A DNA stretch of 47,562 nucleotides from Saprospiraceae bacterium (GTDB lineage Bacteria > Bacteroidota > Bacteroidia > Chitinophagales > Saprospiraceae), in NCBI GenBank assembly GCA_020629255.1, contig JAHDDR010000007.1:1-47562 (forward strand), written 5' to 3'. The translations under genes and the position numbers were made by a program. Below are positions 1 through 8,281 of the stretch, piece by piece (position 1 is the stretch's first letter; each line of letters opens with the position of its first letter). The notes beneath the pieces were generated by a model that saw nothing but the letters and a program-made list of their open reading frames with translations, made no database searches and was not told the origin of the DNA.

Positions 1-50
1 ATAGCTGACTAAAGGTGTGGGTGTGTATCACCCGCTATGCAATACAGAGG

Positions 51-82
51 ACCGGCCATCTACCCAGGTGGTCGGTTTTTTT
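51..82 (+). terminator. Rho-independent terminator of a gene left of the window
   Basis: A 7-bp stem (51-57 with 70-76, one G-T pair) with a 12-base loop is followed by a run of seven T. It reads as a terminator on the + strand and therefore belongs to a + strand transcript that begins outside the window. It abuts the convergent end of the HD-Pnk gene at 86. No coding sequence can be assigned to bases 1-50. Confidence 0.55.
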
Positions 83-85
83 GCG

Positions 86-1198
86 TCATGGATTTTCAAC
101 GTGGTATTCAATTTCGTGGGCTTCCATCCAAGAAGGCATTTCCAATTTCCCCATCATACGTTCCATTACATTCATGGGCACCACATCTTCTCTTTTTCTA
201 TTTTGTTGTAATAATTTTTGATGGGGCACTTCCAAATAAACAATTTTGGTACGTGCTTTATATGTCGTAAAAGTATTGATGTTTTTCGCTCTCAAATCTT
301 GGGTCAGGTTTGTCGCATTTAAAATAAAGGGTTCCCCTTTTCTTAAAAATACTTTCATCCTTTCTTTCGCCACTTGAGCAATCTTCCCTTGTGCTTTTCC
401 ATCCCTAGGAGAAATTTTAAATTCCTTTCGGATTTCATCTAAAGAAATAATCGGCAAATCCGGATAATTATTTTTGATGAATGTATCCTTACCCACTCCG
501 GGAAAACCACACATCATGATGACCTCACAAGTGGAATCATCGAAGGGGACATAATCAGGTGAGCTTTTTTCTTTTCGGAAATAAATAAATCGGGATAATG
601 ATGTTTCAAAATTTCTTGGATTTCCCCAGCAATCATTTTCCAGACAATACTCTTTGAATAATTCTACCCGATCTAAAAAATCATTTTTGTCTTTGGAAAT
701 CCTTCCTAAAATATCTGCCTTCGCTAAAAGATATAAGAGTGAAGTATCCACTTCCAAACTACAACGGAATAATTCTTTTTGCGGATTATTTTTTTCCAAA
801 ACCCAAATTGGCAAACCATGATATCGAACTAATTTTGCAATTTGTTCGCGATTTAAAAAAGGTGTTTTTACATCTTTGTATAATATTTTTCTTGTTGTAA
901 ATTCTCCTTTTTTAGCATGACGAGGAGAACGGATTTCTCCTTTTTCATTGATTTCGGTTGTGCTTCTTTTTTCTACATCATGCAATAAAGCTGCTGCAAA
1001 AAGAATTTCTTTTTGTTCGTCTTCTAATGCTTGATATTCTTCCAACTTTAATAATTCATCTATCACCATTTGTGTATGGATATCCACATTTCCTTCTGCA
1101 TGGAAAATAGGATCTTGTGGCACATCAGACATGTCTGCTACCCAATCGAATTTTTGTTGAAGAAATTCCCAATCTTTATTTTCTGCAATCGTCCACAT
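86..1198 (-). CDS. HD-Pnk: HD phosphoesterase fused to 5'-OH polynucleotide kinase
   Basis: A 370-residue two-domain end-healing enzyme. The N-terminal half carries an HD-type metal phosphohydrolase signature: H33 and H41, the HD pair H73-D74 (LLHDVEK), H94, H127 and D161. The C-terminal third is a P-loop kinase with Walker A GFPGVGKDT (231-239), SLDEIR with D254 and R257 as expected for the acceptor-activating Asp and substrate-binding Arg, and NATNLT near 294-299. This matches the domain order of the bacterial HD-Pnk family characterised from Runella slithyformis, in which HD removes a 2',3'-cyclic or 3' phosphate and Pnk phosphorylates a 5'-OH. That assignment is family knowledge, not shown here. 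It lies 24 bp downstream of an RNA ligase gene on the same strand, so the two probably form one healing-and-sealing operon. The products are likely cytoplasmic: no signal peptide or membrane segment is seen. Confidence 0.85.
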   Translation of the reverse strand: MWTIAENKDWEFLQQKFDWVADMSDVPQDPIFHAEGNVDIHTQMVIDELLKLEEYQALEDEQKEILFAAALLHDVEKRSTTEINEKGEIRSPRHAKKGEFTTRKILYKDVKTPFLNREQIAKLVRYHGLPIWVLEKNNPQKELFRCSLEVDTSLLYLLAKADILGRISKDKNDFLDRVELFKEYCLENDCWGNPRNFETSLSRFIYFRKEKSSPDYVPFDDSTCEVIMMCGFPGVGKDTFIKNNYPDLPIISLDEIRKEFKISPRDGKAQGKIAQVAKERMKVFLRKGEPFILNATNLTQDLRAKNINTFTTYKARTKIVYLEVPHQKLLQQNRKREDVVPMNVMERMMGKLEMPSWMEAHEIEYHVENP

Positions 1199-1222
1199 AA
1201 TCTATATTGTTTTTGAGATGTA

Positions 1223-1918
1223 TTATTCAAGTGGATATTCCCATTTTAATTTTGCCCGTTTCCAATTTCTTGTCCAATGCTCGTTTGTACTTACATGATT
1301 TTCCCTCACGTATTTAAATACATTTTTTTTGAAGTCATCCACTAAAAATTCGTTTTTATTTTTCGTTACGATGCCTTCCATGGTACAAGGTTCTTTTGTT
1401 TCTGCATCCACAGAATCAAAAAGGCTGGGTTCTTTAATGATATCCAAAACCCTTGTTTCAAAATTTTCTTTGTTATCCATAACATCTTCCTGTATGATGG
1501 GAACCGTCGGCAAATCAAAATAATGGGCATAGAATTCCACTTCTTCCCAGCACAACCATTTATCCAAATAACGGATGCCGAAAATAAAAAAGTGCTCATC
1601 GAGATCGGTGTACTCAATCGAATGGATCGCATAAAGATTTTCGCCGAATATTTCTAAATCGCCCAAATCATTTTTCATCCAAGACCAACGCTCTTTCAAA
1701 TAATTCGCCCACGGGTGAATCGTTGGTGCTGCATGTGATCTTGCAAAAACACCATATTTATTCAAACAAGAATTTTCACCATCCAATTTCTCGGTATGAA
1801 TAACGGTTTCAATTCCCGAAATATCTTCCCACCAATCGAAATTAATTCGATCGTCGTTGGTTGTACCGGGCGAAAATGGATAATGATAAGTCCGTCCATA
1901 TTTTTTTGACCAACTCAT
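1223..1918 (-). CDS. ATP-dependent RNA ligase family protein
   Basis: A 231-residue nucleotidyltransferase of the RNA ligase family. The expected motifs appear in order: motif I KLDG with the adenylated lysine K44, FARSHA at 58-63, a motif III-like stretch LEIFGENLYAIHS at 88-100, motif IV EGIVTK at 181-186 and a motif V-like FKKNVFKYV at 197-204. There is no sign of an OB fold, BRCT or other extra domain, so it is close to a minimal ligase core. It would join 3'-OH and 5'-phosphate RNA ends via a lysyl-AMP intermediate. The next gene (86-1198) encodes a kinase/phosphoesterase that makes exactly those ends, so joint RNA repair is the likely role. The start at 1918 lies a few bases from a good promoter element. 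DNA substrates cannot be excluded from sequence alone. Confidence 0.85.
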   Translation of the reverse strand: MSWSKKYGRTYHYPFSPGTTNDDRINFDWWEDISGIETVIHTEKLDGENSCLNKYGVFARSHAAPTIHPWANYLKERWSWMKNDLGDLEIFGENLYAIHSIEYTDLDEHFFIFGIRYLDKWLCWEEVEFYAHYFDLPTVPIIQEDVMDNKENFETRVLDIIKEPSLFDSVDAETKEPCTMEGIVTKNKNEFLVDDFKKNVFKYVRENHVSTNEHWTRNWKRAKLKWEYPLE

Positions 1919-1928
1919 AATTATGAAT

Positions 1929-1958
1929 TAAATGTAAGATAAAACAATCTTATTCCAA
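1929..1958 (-). promoter_or_regulatory. Promoter of the RNA repair cassette
   Basis: Reading the - strand, TTG (1958-1956) is followed by exactly 19 bases and then TACATTTA (1936-1929), one mismatch from the Bacteroidota consensus TTG-N19-TAnnTTTG. Transcription would begin close to 1923, leaving a leader of only about five bases before the ATG at 1918-1916. The spacer contains an inverted repeat (1935-1952), and two more dyads lie just upstream. Confidence 0.55.
1935..1952. repeat. Inverted repeat inside the RNA ligase promoter spacer
   Basis: TAAGAT (1935-1940), six bases, then ATCTTA (1947-1952). It overlaps the -7 element and spacer of the proposed promoter, a position suited to a repressor operator. 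It is short and AT-rich, so function is inferred. Confidence 0.4.
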
Positions 1959-1961
1959 TTG

Positions 1962-1976
1962 TATCTATTGTAGATA
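1962..1976. repeat. Inverted repeat upstream of the RNA ligase promoter
   Basis: TATCTA (1962-1967), TTG, TAGATA (1971-1976): a perfect 6-bp dyad with a 3-base centre, lying immediately upstream of the proposed -33 element. It is the second of three stacked dyads. Confidence 0.4.
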
Positions 1977-1978
1977 TG

Positions 1979-1996
1979 CACCTAAATATTTAGGTG
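1979..1996. repeat. 18-bp perfect palindrome upstream of the RNA ligase
   Basis: CACCTAAATATTTAGGTG is a perfect palindrome, two bases from the neighbouring dyad at 1962-1976. With its A-rich right flank it could also be a weak hairpin. Its place in the promoter region between divergent genes makes an operator more likely than a terminator. Confidence 0.45.
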
Positions 1997-2144
1997 AAAA
2001 AGAAATGATATGATAGAGAAATATTACATAGCTGACCTTTGAACGGGTTTCAATTTTAAACAGGCTCTTAATTCCGATTTTAATACAGCATTTAATATAA
2101 ATTAGTTCCAAAAGGATTTCTTTTCTTTTTCATCTTTCAAATCT

Positions 2145-2152
2145 TACCTTTG
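2145..2152 (+). promoter_or_regulatory. -7 promoter element of mfd
   Basis: TACCTTTG matches TAnnTTTG and ends four bases before the mfd ATG at 2157. The transcript would be leaderless or nearly so. No TTG is found at the -33 position, so the promoter is supported by the -7 element alone. Confidence 0.45.
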
Positions 2153-2156
2153 CACC

Positions 2157-5100
2157 ATGCAGGAAAATCTGAAAAGACTCCTAGAATATTATCGAGAGGA
2201 TGGCCGAACACAAAAACTAGTTTCGAGTCTTTCGACAGAGACTCCTATGCGTATTCAACCCGTAGGAGCCATCGGCTCTCTCCCTGCTTTCATTCTGACC
2301 GGAGCCTACATGAATGATCCCCGCCTTCATCTTTTTATCGGAAAAGATAAAGATGATGCCGGTTATTTCAAAGAAGATTTACAAACGCTTTTTGGACAAA
2401 AAAATATACATTGGTTCCCCGATTCTTTTCGAAGACCTCAAGATTTCACAAGATTGGAATCCAATAATATTTTACAACGAACGGAAACCGTTAATAAAAT
2501 TACGTCCGATAGTCGCCTCGGCGAAATTGTCGTCACCTACCCCGAAGCCCTTTTCGAAAAAGTAGTGGCTCCTGAAATTCTTGGAGAAAATAGAATTAAA
2601 ATAAAAGTAGGCGAAGAATTAGATGTTTCTTTTCTAATAGAAATTCTAACAGAGTTTGGATTTAATCGTGAAGATTTCGTTTATGAACCGGGGCAGTTTT
2701 CTGTAAGGGGATCTATTATTGATATTTTTTCTTATGGAAATGATTGGCCTTATCGTGTCGATTTATTTGATGAAGAAGTCGAATCCATCCGCTTGTTTGA
2801 TCCGACAACACAATTGTCTCAAAAAAATATTTCTGAAGTCAATATCATCCCGAACATTAATACTCGTTTCGAGAACAGTCAGAAAATATCTTTATTAAAA
2901 GTATTACCTAAAAATACAGTCATTTGGGTCAGGGATGTTCAGATGTTATTGGATGCCATAGAAAATTGTTTTGGCAAGGCGATTAAATTATCCAAAGAAA
3001 TAAAAATTGAAGAGGACGATGAAAATAAAATGGCTTTATTAAAAGATAGAGCCTTTGTTCGTCCTGATGATATTATTTCTGATTTGGAAAAATACCATAC
3101 CATTATTTTCAAAGGATTGCAATTAGATATCCAACCCGATGTAACGATACATTATAATGCATCTCCACAAAAATCTTTTAATAAAAATTTCCAATTATTA
3201 ATTGAAGATTTAAGAGAGAAAGAAAAAGATAAAAAAGAAAATTTCATTTTTGTCCCTCATAAAAAACAAGCAGAACGATATTTTCATATTTTCGAAGATC
3301 TAGAAGCCAAGGTTCCCTTCCACCCCATCACCAATGTCATACACCATGGGTTTTTAGATGATGATTTGAATGTAGCCTTATATACCGATCATCAAATTTT
3401 CAATCGATTCCATCGATACAATCTTAGAAAAGGTTTTACCAAAACCAAAGCCATTAATTTAAGATTGCTTCGAGAATTAACGCCCGGAGATTATGTTACA
3501 CACATCGATCATGGCATCGGAAAATATTCGGGTCTTGAAAAATTAAATGTCAACGGGCAGATACAAGAGTGCGTTCGTTTATTGTACAAAAACAACGACT
3601 TATTATATGTGAGTATTCATTCCTTACATAAAATATCAAAATATATTTCTAAGGAAGGAGCTAAAAAACCACTCGTTAATAAATTAGGGTCGGATGCATG
3701 GCAACGCATTAAAAGAAAGACCAAAAGAAAGATAAAAGACATTGCCGCCGACTTAATTCGACTCTATGCCAAACGAAAAGCCACCAAAGGATTCCCCTTC
3801 CCCCAAGACGGGTACATGCAAACAGAGTTAGAAGCTTCTTTCTTATACGAAGATACTCCCGATCAATTTAAAGCGACACAAGCCGTAAAGGAGGATATGA
3901 TGAAAGATTATCCAATGGATCGCTTAATTTGTGGAGATGTTGGGTTTGGCAAAACTGAAATTGCCATCCGGGCAACGTTCAAGTGCGTGATAGGGGGCAA
4001 GCAAGTCGCTATTTTAGTTCCTACAACTATTTTGGCACTGCAACATTTCAAAACCTTTAATGATCGATTAAAAGATTTTGGCGTTACCGTAGATTATATT
4101 AATCGATTCCGATCGGCAAAAGAAAAACGAATAATTTTCGAAAAATTAAAAGCAGGGGAAATAGATATTGTGATCGGTACGCACGGTTTATTAAACAAAC
4201 AAGTCGGCTTTAAAGATTTAGGATTATTAATTATTGATGAAGAACAAAAATTCGGTGTTGCTGCCAAAGAAAAATTAAGGAATTTAAAAGTCAATGTCGA
4301 TACCCTAACGCTTACTGCAACACCCATCCCTAGAACCTTGCAATTTTCCTTAATGGCCGCTAGGGATTTATCATTAATCAAAACACCTCCGCCTAACCGG
4401 CAACCTATTCATACAGAAATCAGAATGTTTAATGATGAAATCATTAAGGAATCTATTTATTATGAAATTTATCGAGGCGGGCAAGTATTTTTTGTCCACA
4501 ACAGAGTAAAATCTTTACCAGACATTCATGCTATGGTTGCCCGGCTTTGTCCCGATGTTGATATTGCTATGGCACATGGACAAATGGACCCCAAAAAATT
4601 AGAAACGACTTTAATTGATTTTATTAATCGGAAATTCGATGTTTTATTATGTACAAATATCATCGAAACCGGTTTGGATATTGCCAACGCTAATACCATC
4701 ATTATTAATAATGCCCATCAATTTGGCATGAGTGATTTGCATCAGCTTCGTGGTCGGGTAGGACGTTCTAACCGAAAAGCATTTTGCTATTTATTTTCTC
4801 CTCCTCTTTCTGTCCTTACTCCCGATGCTAGAAAAAGGCTACAAACTTTAGAAGAATTTTCTGACTTAGGTTCCGGTTTCGATATTGCCATGAAAGATTT
4901 GGATATACGGGGTGCCGGAAATTTATTGGGCGGCGAACAATCCGGTTTTATTGCAGACATCGGTTTTGAAACCTATCAAAAAATATTAGACGAAGCCATC
5001 CAAGAATTAAAGGAAAGTGAATTCAAAGACTTATTTAATGAAGAGGATGGAGAGAAAGAGTATGTAAGGGACGTTATTATCGAAACCGATGCAGAAATGC

Positions 5101-5546
5101 ACATCCCAGACAATTATGTAACGAACATACAGGAGCGTTTAAATTTATATCATCTTTTAGATAAATTGGAAAATGAAGAAGAAATAGAAAATTTCATTTC
5201 CCAAATGGCTGATCGATTTGGCAAAGTTCCTAAATCTGTTTATAATTTATTCGAAGCCCTACGCATGAGATGGCATTGCAAAGCCCTGGGTTTCGAGCGA
5301 CTAAATTTAAAAGGAAATAAATTAAGATGTTATTTTGTCAACGATCCCCAATCTTCTTTCTACGAAACGGATCATTTTAATCATTTAATTGATTATGTCA
5401 ACAACTTGGGTGATCGCCACATGCGTTTCAAACAATCGGTCAGGCATTTTTTCTTAGTGAAAGATGAATGCAAATCGCTAAAACAAGCTGTACATACTTT
5501 AGAAGGAATTGTAAAAGGTGTAAAAAAGAAAAAGGAGGGAAATTAA
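2157..5546 (+). CDS. mfd: Transcription-repair coupling factor Mfd
   Basis: A full-length 1129-residue Mfd. It displaces RNA polymerase stalled at DNA lesions and recruits UvrA, so it works with the uvrA gene at 23464. The order is an N-terminal UvrB-like part, an RNA polymerase interaction region beginning near TPGDYVTHIDHGIGKY (about residue 440), a helicase core with Walker A GDVGFGKTE, the Walker B form DEEQ (IIDEEQKFG), TATPIPRT and RGRVGRS, and a C-terminal TRCF domain. The first Met is preferred because the N-terminal stretch before the next Met (MRIQPVGAIG) belongs to the conserved fold. The gene stands alone and its stop codon lies inside a strong palindromic terminator. Confidence 0.98.
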   Translation: MQENLKRLLEYYREDGRTQKLVSSLSTETPMRIQPVGAIGSLPAFILTGAYMNDPRLHLFIGKDKDDAGYFKEDLQTLFGQKNIHWFPDSFRRPQDFTRLESNNILQRTETVNKITSDSRLGEIVVTYPEALFEKVVAPEILGENRIKIKVGEELDVSFLIEILTEFGFNREDFVYEPGQFSVRGSIIDIFSYGNDWPYRVDLFDEEVESIRLFDPTTQLSQKNISEVNIIPNINTRFENSQKISLLKVLPKNTVIWVRDVQMLLDAIENCFGKAIKLSKEIKIEEDDENKMALLKDRAFVRPDDIISDLEKYHTIIFKGLQLDIQPDVTIHYNASPQKSFNKNFQLLIEDLREKEKDKKENFIFVPHKKQAERYFHIFEDLEAKVPFHPITNVIHHGFLDDDLNVALYTDHQIFNRFHRYNLRKGFTKTKAINLRLLRELTPGDYVTHIDHGIGKYSGLEKLNVNGQIQECVRLLYKNNDLLYVSIHSLHKISKYISKEGAKKPLVNKLGSDAWQRIKRKTKRKIKDIAADLIRLYAKRKATKGFPFPQDGYMQTELEASFLYEDTPDQFKATQAVKEDMMKDYPMDRLICGDVGFGKTEIAIRATFKCVIGGKQVAILVPTTILALQHFKTFNDRLKDFGVTVDYINRFRSAKEKRIIFEKLKAGEIDIVIGTHGLLNKQVGFKDLGLLIIDEEQKFGVAAKEKLRNLKVNVDTLTLTATPIPRTLQFSLMAARDLSLIKTPPPNRQPIHTEIRMFNDEIIKESIYYEIYRGGQVFFVHNRVKSLPDIHAMVARLCPDVDIAMAHGQMDPKKLETTLIDFINRKFDVLLCTNIIETGLDIANANTIIINNAHQFGMSDLHQLRGRVGRSNRKAFCYLFSPPLSVLTPDARKRLQTLEEFSDLGSGFDIAMKDLDIRGAGNLLGGEQSGFIADIGFETYQKILDEAIQELKESEFKDLFNEEDGEKEYVRDVIIETDAEMHIPDNYVTNIQERLNLYHLLDKLENEEEIENFISQMADRFGKVPKSVYNLFEALRMRWHCKALGFERLNLKGNKLRCYFVNDPQSSFYETDHFNHLIDYVNNLGDRHMRFKQSVRHFFLVKDECKSLKQAVHTLEGIVKGVKKKKEGN

Positions 5547-5560
5547 TTTCCCTCCTTTTT
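5531..5560. terminator. Bidirectional terminator between mfd and a convergent gene
   Basis: A perfect 22-bp palindrome (arms GGAGGGAAAT and ATTTCCCTCC around a central TA) is flanked by A-run on the left and T-run on the right, so it can end transcripts from both sides. The mfd stop codon TAA (5544-5546) lies at its centre. Confidence 0.8.
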
Positions 5561-5577
5561 CTTTTTTATAAATTCTT

Positions 5578-6147
5578 TTATTTTTTCTTCTGGGGTATAA
5601 GTACATAACTAAAATTAAATTGCCCAAGCCCTGTTAATCCCGCGGCTCCTTCAAATTCATTCCAAGCATATCCAAGACCAATATTAAAACCTAATTGCAA
5701 ATTATTATTAAATGTTCTTTGTACTCCAAATATAGGTCCAAAATTAGCACCATTCCCAATCGTAACAAAATCCGTCGAAGACAATATTTCTTTCGTATTC
5801 CCTCCTATATGAACCCCAAAAAACAAACCCGAATTATTATATATGGATTTCTCTTTTCTAATTCGTTTTGCTTTATTAAAATACACTCGGTATTGTACAA
5901 AAAATGTAGGTGCAACCAAAAAATAATTTTCTGTTTGATTCCCGATGGTATATGATCCTCCCACGGCAGCTATATTAGCTCCTAGAGCCATCGTCTGATC
6001 TTTCGCCAATTGTATCTCCCCTGCAACACCCGGTGCAAGAAAATCAATACGTAATGATCCTTTTGTTTTTTCTTCATCTTCATCTTGTGCATGTAATGAA
6101 AAAACAAAAAAGCAACATGCAAACAATAATAAATTCTTCAGTGTCAT
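5578..6147 (-). CDS. Secreted outer-membrane beta-barrel-like protein
   Basis: A 189-residue protein with a clear signal peptide (MTLKNLLLFACCFFVFSLHAQ, cleavage after residue 20 or 21) followed by an acidic stretch DEDEEKTKG. The rest alternates polar and hydrophobic residues with many Gly, Asn and aromatic residues (SGLFFGVHIGGN, LGFNIGLGYAWNEF, FNFSYVLIP), as in small 8-stranded outer-membrane barrels. No specific family is recognised. It sits 29 bp downstream of another barrel protein (6177-6932) on the same strand and may be co-transcribed with it. An outer-membrane location is inferred. Confidence 0.65.
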   Translation of the reverse strand: MTLKNLLLFACCFFVFSLHAQDEDEEKTKGSLRIDFLAPGVAGEIQLAKDQTMALGANIAAVGGSYTIGNQTENYFLVAPTFFVQYRVYFNKAKRIRKEKSIYNNSGLFFGVHIGGNTKEILSSTDFVTIGNGANFGPIFGVQRTFNNNLQLGFNIGLGYAWNEFEGAAGLTGLGQFNFSYVLIPQKKK

Positions 6148-6176
6148 AATGGTTATTTTTTATGGTTAAAAATTAA

Positions 6177-6932
6177 TTACCCTTTATTAGAAAGAATCAG
6201 CCAGCTTGCTCCAATAGAAACATAATTCATCCGATCGGTTATCCCTGTTCCAAAGGAAAAATCGAATTGTAAATTATCATTCATTAAATAGGTAAAGCCT
6301 GCATCGAAATTGGCAACAAAATTTTCCATTTCTGATACTTCGCCATAAGGTTCAATATAAATACCTACTTTTTCACTCACTCCAATTCCTAGAGCCAACG
6401 AATAGGTCAAGTCTCCTTTTTTATTAATATTTCCGAAATAATTATATCCTATATTATATCCCAAACCTAAATTTTCTCCTAAGCCATGAGAAATACTTAA
6501 TTTATTAATCGTTCCATATTCTCCTGCCGACAATGCCTTTGTGCCGGACGGCAAAGACAAATGGGATAAAAAAGCTACTTCCGTATTACTCTCTTCTTTT
6601 TTAAAAAATTGGATTTTTGTTCCCACTTCAATATCACTTATCCCTTGTGTAGATTCATCACCAAATTTAACACTTTCTATTTGATTCAATAATCTTAATT
6701 CTATTCCTTTTGTAATTCCATATCTAAATAGAGTCGTTGGTAATAAAATCTGCCTCGTTGGTTTAATACTTTCTCCGGTATAACCGATTAAAAACCCCGA
6801 TTCTATTTGTAAATTCCCTTTTCCAACAGTAGACGAACTTTCTGTTTGGTCGGGTCTATCCGTAACGATTTGGGCTTGGGCTTTTCCTACAAAAAAAATT
6901 GCTAAAAAAAATAGTATTGAAATTTTATTCAT
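6177..6932 (-). CDS. Outer-membrane transporter-like protein (MetA phenol-degradation pathway family)
   Basis: A 251-residue exported barrel protein with signal peptide MNKISILFFLAIFFVGKAQA. The mature N-terminus IVTDRPDQTESSSTVGKGNLQIESGF is the hallmark of the family labelled putative MetA-pathway of phenol degradation (Pfam PF13557), common in Bacteroidota. The family name does not establish a role in phenol metabolism. Beta-strand-like alternation continues to the C-terminus. It is followed at 29 bp by another barrel protein, and a terminator separates it from the phosphatase gene upstream. Confidence 0.75.
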   Translation of the reverse strand: MNKISILFFLAIFFVGKAQAQIVTDRPDQTESSSTVGKGNLQIESGFLIGYTGESIKPTRQILLPTTLFRYGITKGIELRLLNQIESVKFGDESTQGISDIEVGTKIQFFKKEESNTEVAFLSHLSLPSGTKALSAGEYGTINKLSISHGLGENLGLGYNIGYNYFGNINKKGDLTYSLALGIGVSEKVGIYIEPYGEVSEMENFVANFDAGFTYLMNDNLQFDFSFGTGITDRMNYVSIGASWLILSNKG

Positions 6933-6953
6933 TCTTATAAATTTAACTTGAAT

Positions 6954-6987
6954 AAAACCAGCTCAAAAATATTTCTGAGCTGGTTTT
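6954..6987 (-). terminator. Terminator of the alkaline phosphatase gene
   Basis: A 12-bp perfect stem (6954-6965 with 6976-6987) has a 10-base loop and ends in TTTTATT on the - strand. It lies between the phosphatase stop at 7060 and the next - strand gene, so it separates the two transcription units. Confidence 0.75.
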
Positions 6988-7059
6988 AAAAAATGGCAAA
7001 AATAAAACAACTATTACATTTGCTTTCTATTCATTGACTATAAATCAATAAATCTTATT

Positions 7060-8160
7060 TTATTCGAAACCATATAATTTTTTCATCTTATCAAAAATGG
7101 CCGTGTTTTCGTAAATACCTCCGAAATTTTCTGCACCCGGGCCATAAGCAAAAACAGGAATTAAATCTGCCGTATGATAATCGGTTGTAAATGCAGTGAC
7201 TAGACTATCCATTTTAGATCCTTTATTAATGGCATAGCCTCCTGTTTCATGATCGGCTGTTACGATAACCAATGTTTCTCCATCTCTTTCGGCAAAATCC
7301 ATAACATGACCGATGGCTTTATCGAAATCATGCATTTCTGTAATAATGTAATTCGATTCGTTGGCATGCCCGCCCCAATCAATTTGTGAACCTTCAATCA
7401 TTAAGAAAAATCCATTTTCTTTTCCTCGTTCATTTAAAAAGGCTACCGACTTTTTTGACACCCCCGGCAAATAATTTCTTCCCTCAGCTGCTGTAACCGG
7501 ATCGGTATTCGCTGTATAAAACGCAAACGGTTTTGAAGGATCCATTTTTATATCATTAATCGGTTCTTGGAAAAAATCAGAAACGACATAACCTTTTTTC
7601 CTTAATTCTTCCGAAAGATTTTTTCCATCTTCTCTTTTTTCGAAATGATCTTTTCCGCCCCCTACAAATAAATCAATATCCGTTTTTAAAAAATCGGCTG
7701 CATTTTCCTGATGCATTTTTCTTTTTTTCTGATGGCAAATAAAACTTGCCGGCGTAGCATGGGTAATTGTAGATGTCGAAACCATCCCGGTAGCTAAACC
7801 TTTTTCTTCTGCTATCTCCAAAATAGTTTTTACAGGCACCGTATCCTTGTCCACACCAATCGCCCCATTATATGTTTTCACACCACAAGAAAATGCCGTT
7901 GCCCCCGCTGCGGAATCCGTCACCAAATTATCAAAGGCATACGATTTATGCAGTCCCACTGTTTTAAATCTTTCCAAATTCAAACGATTTCCATTGGTAT
8001 ATAAACCCGCCGAAATTTGGGTCACACCCATTCCGTCACCAACCATGAGAATAATATTTTTAGGTTTTTTTTCTTCCTGTTCGGTATTGGATGTTGATGG
8101 TGTTTCACAAGCAAAAAAAGCCATTGTGAAAATCAATATAAAAATGATGCTACGTTTCAT
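7060..8160 (-). CDS. Alkaline phosphatase family lipoprotein
   Basis: A 366-residue metal-dependent phosphomonoesterase, probably anchored as a lipoprotein (MKRSIIFILIFTMAFFAC, lipid Cys18) and facing the periplasm or surface. Alkaline phosphatase signatures are D42 in LMVGDGMG, the nucleophile S83 in TDSAAGATAFSCG, and the metal-binding ADHETGG near the C-terminus. The open frame extends 29 codons upstream to 8247, but that extension is not signal-like and overlaps the promoter element at 8190-8197, so the start at 8160 is chosen. It would release phosphate from organic phosphomonoesters. No pho-box is recognised. Confidence 0.9.
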   Translation of the reverse strand: MKRSIIFILIFTMAFFACETPSTSNTEQEEKKPKNIILMVGDGMGVTQISAGLYTNGNRLNLERFKTVGLHKSYAFDNLVTDSAAGATAFSCGVKTYNGAIGVDKDTVPVKTILEIAEEKGLATGMVSTSTITHATPASFICHQKKRKMHQENAADFLKTDIDLFVGGGKDHFEKREDGKNLSEELRKKGYVVSDFFQEPINDIKMDPSKPFAFYTANTDPVTAAEGRNYLPGVSKKSVAFLNERGKENGFFLMIEGSQIDWGGHANESNYIITEMHDFDKAIGHVMDFAERDGETLVIVTADHETGGYAINKGSKMDSLVTAFTTDYHTADLIPVFAYGPGAENFGGIYENTAIFDKMKKLYGFE

Positions 8161-8189
8161 GATGTCTAAATTTAATTTCTGTAAGTTTA

Positions 8190-8197
8190 CAAAGATA
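8190..8197 (-). promoter_or_regulatory. -7 promoter element of the alkaline phosphatase gene
   Basis: TATCTTTG on the - strand (CAAAGATA on the + strand) gives a leader of about 24 bases before the ATG at 8160. This supports the downstream start. No convincing -33 TTG at 19-20 bases is seen. Confidence 0.5.
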
Positions 8198-8281
8198 AGT
8201 ACTGGAACAAAATTATATTCATTTAATTTGTCCTTGTGCTTGAGCATATTTAAAGTTTAATTATCGTCAGCCATATTTATT

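Noticed and set aside
8161-8247. Longer N-terminus for the alkaline phosphatase
   Set aside because: The extra residues precede a standard lipoprotein signal and would place the promoter element inside the coding region.
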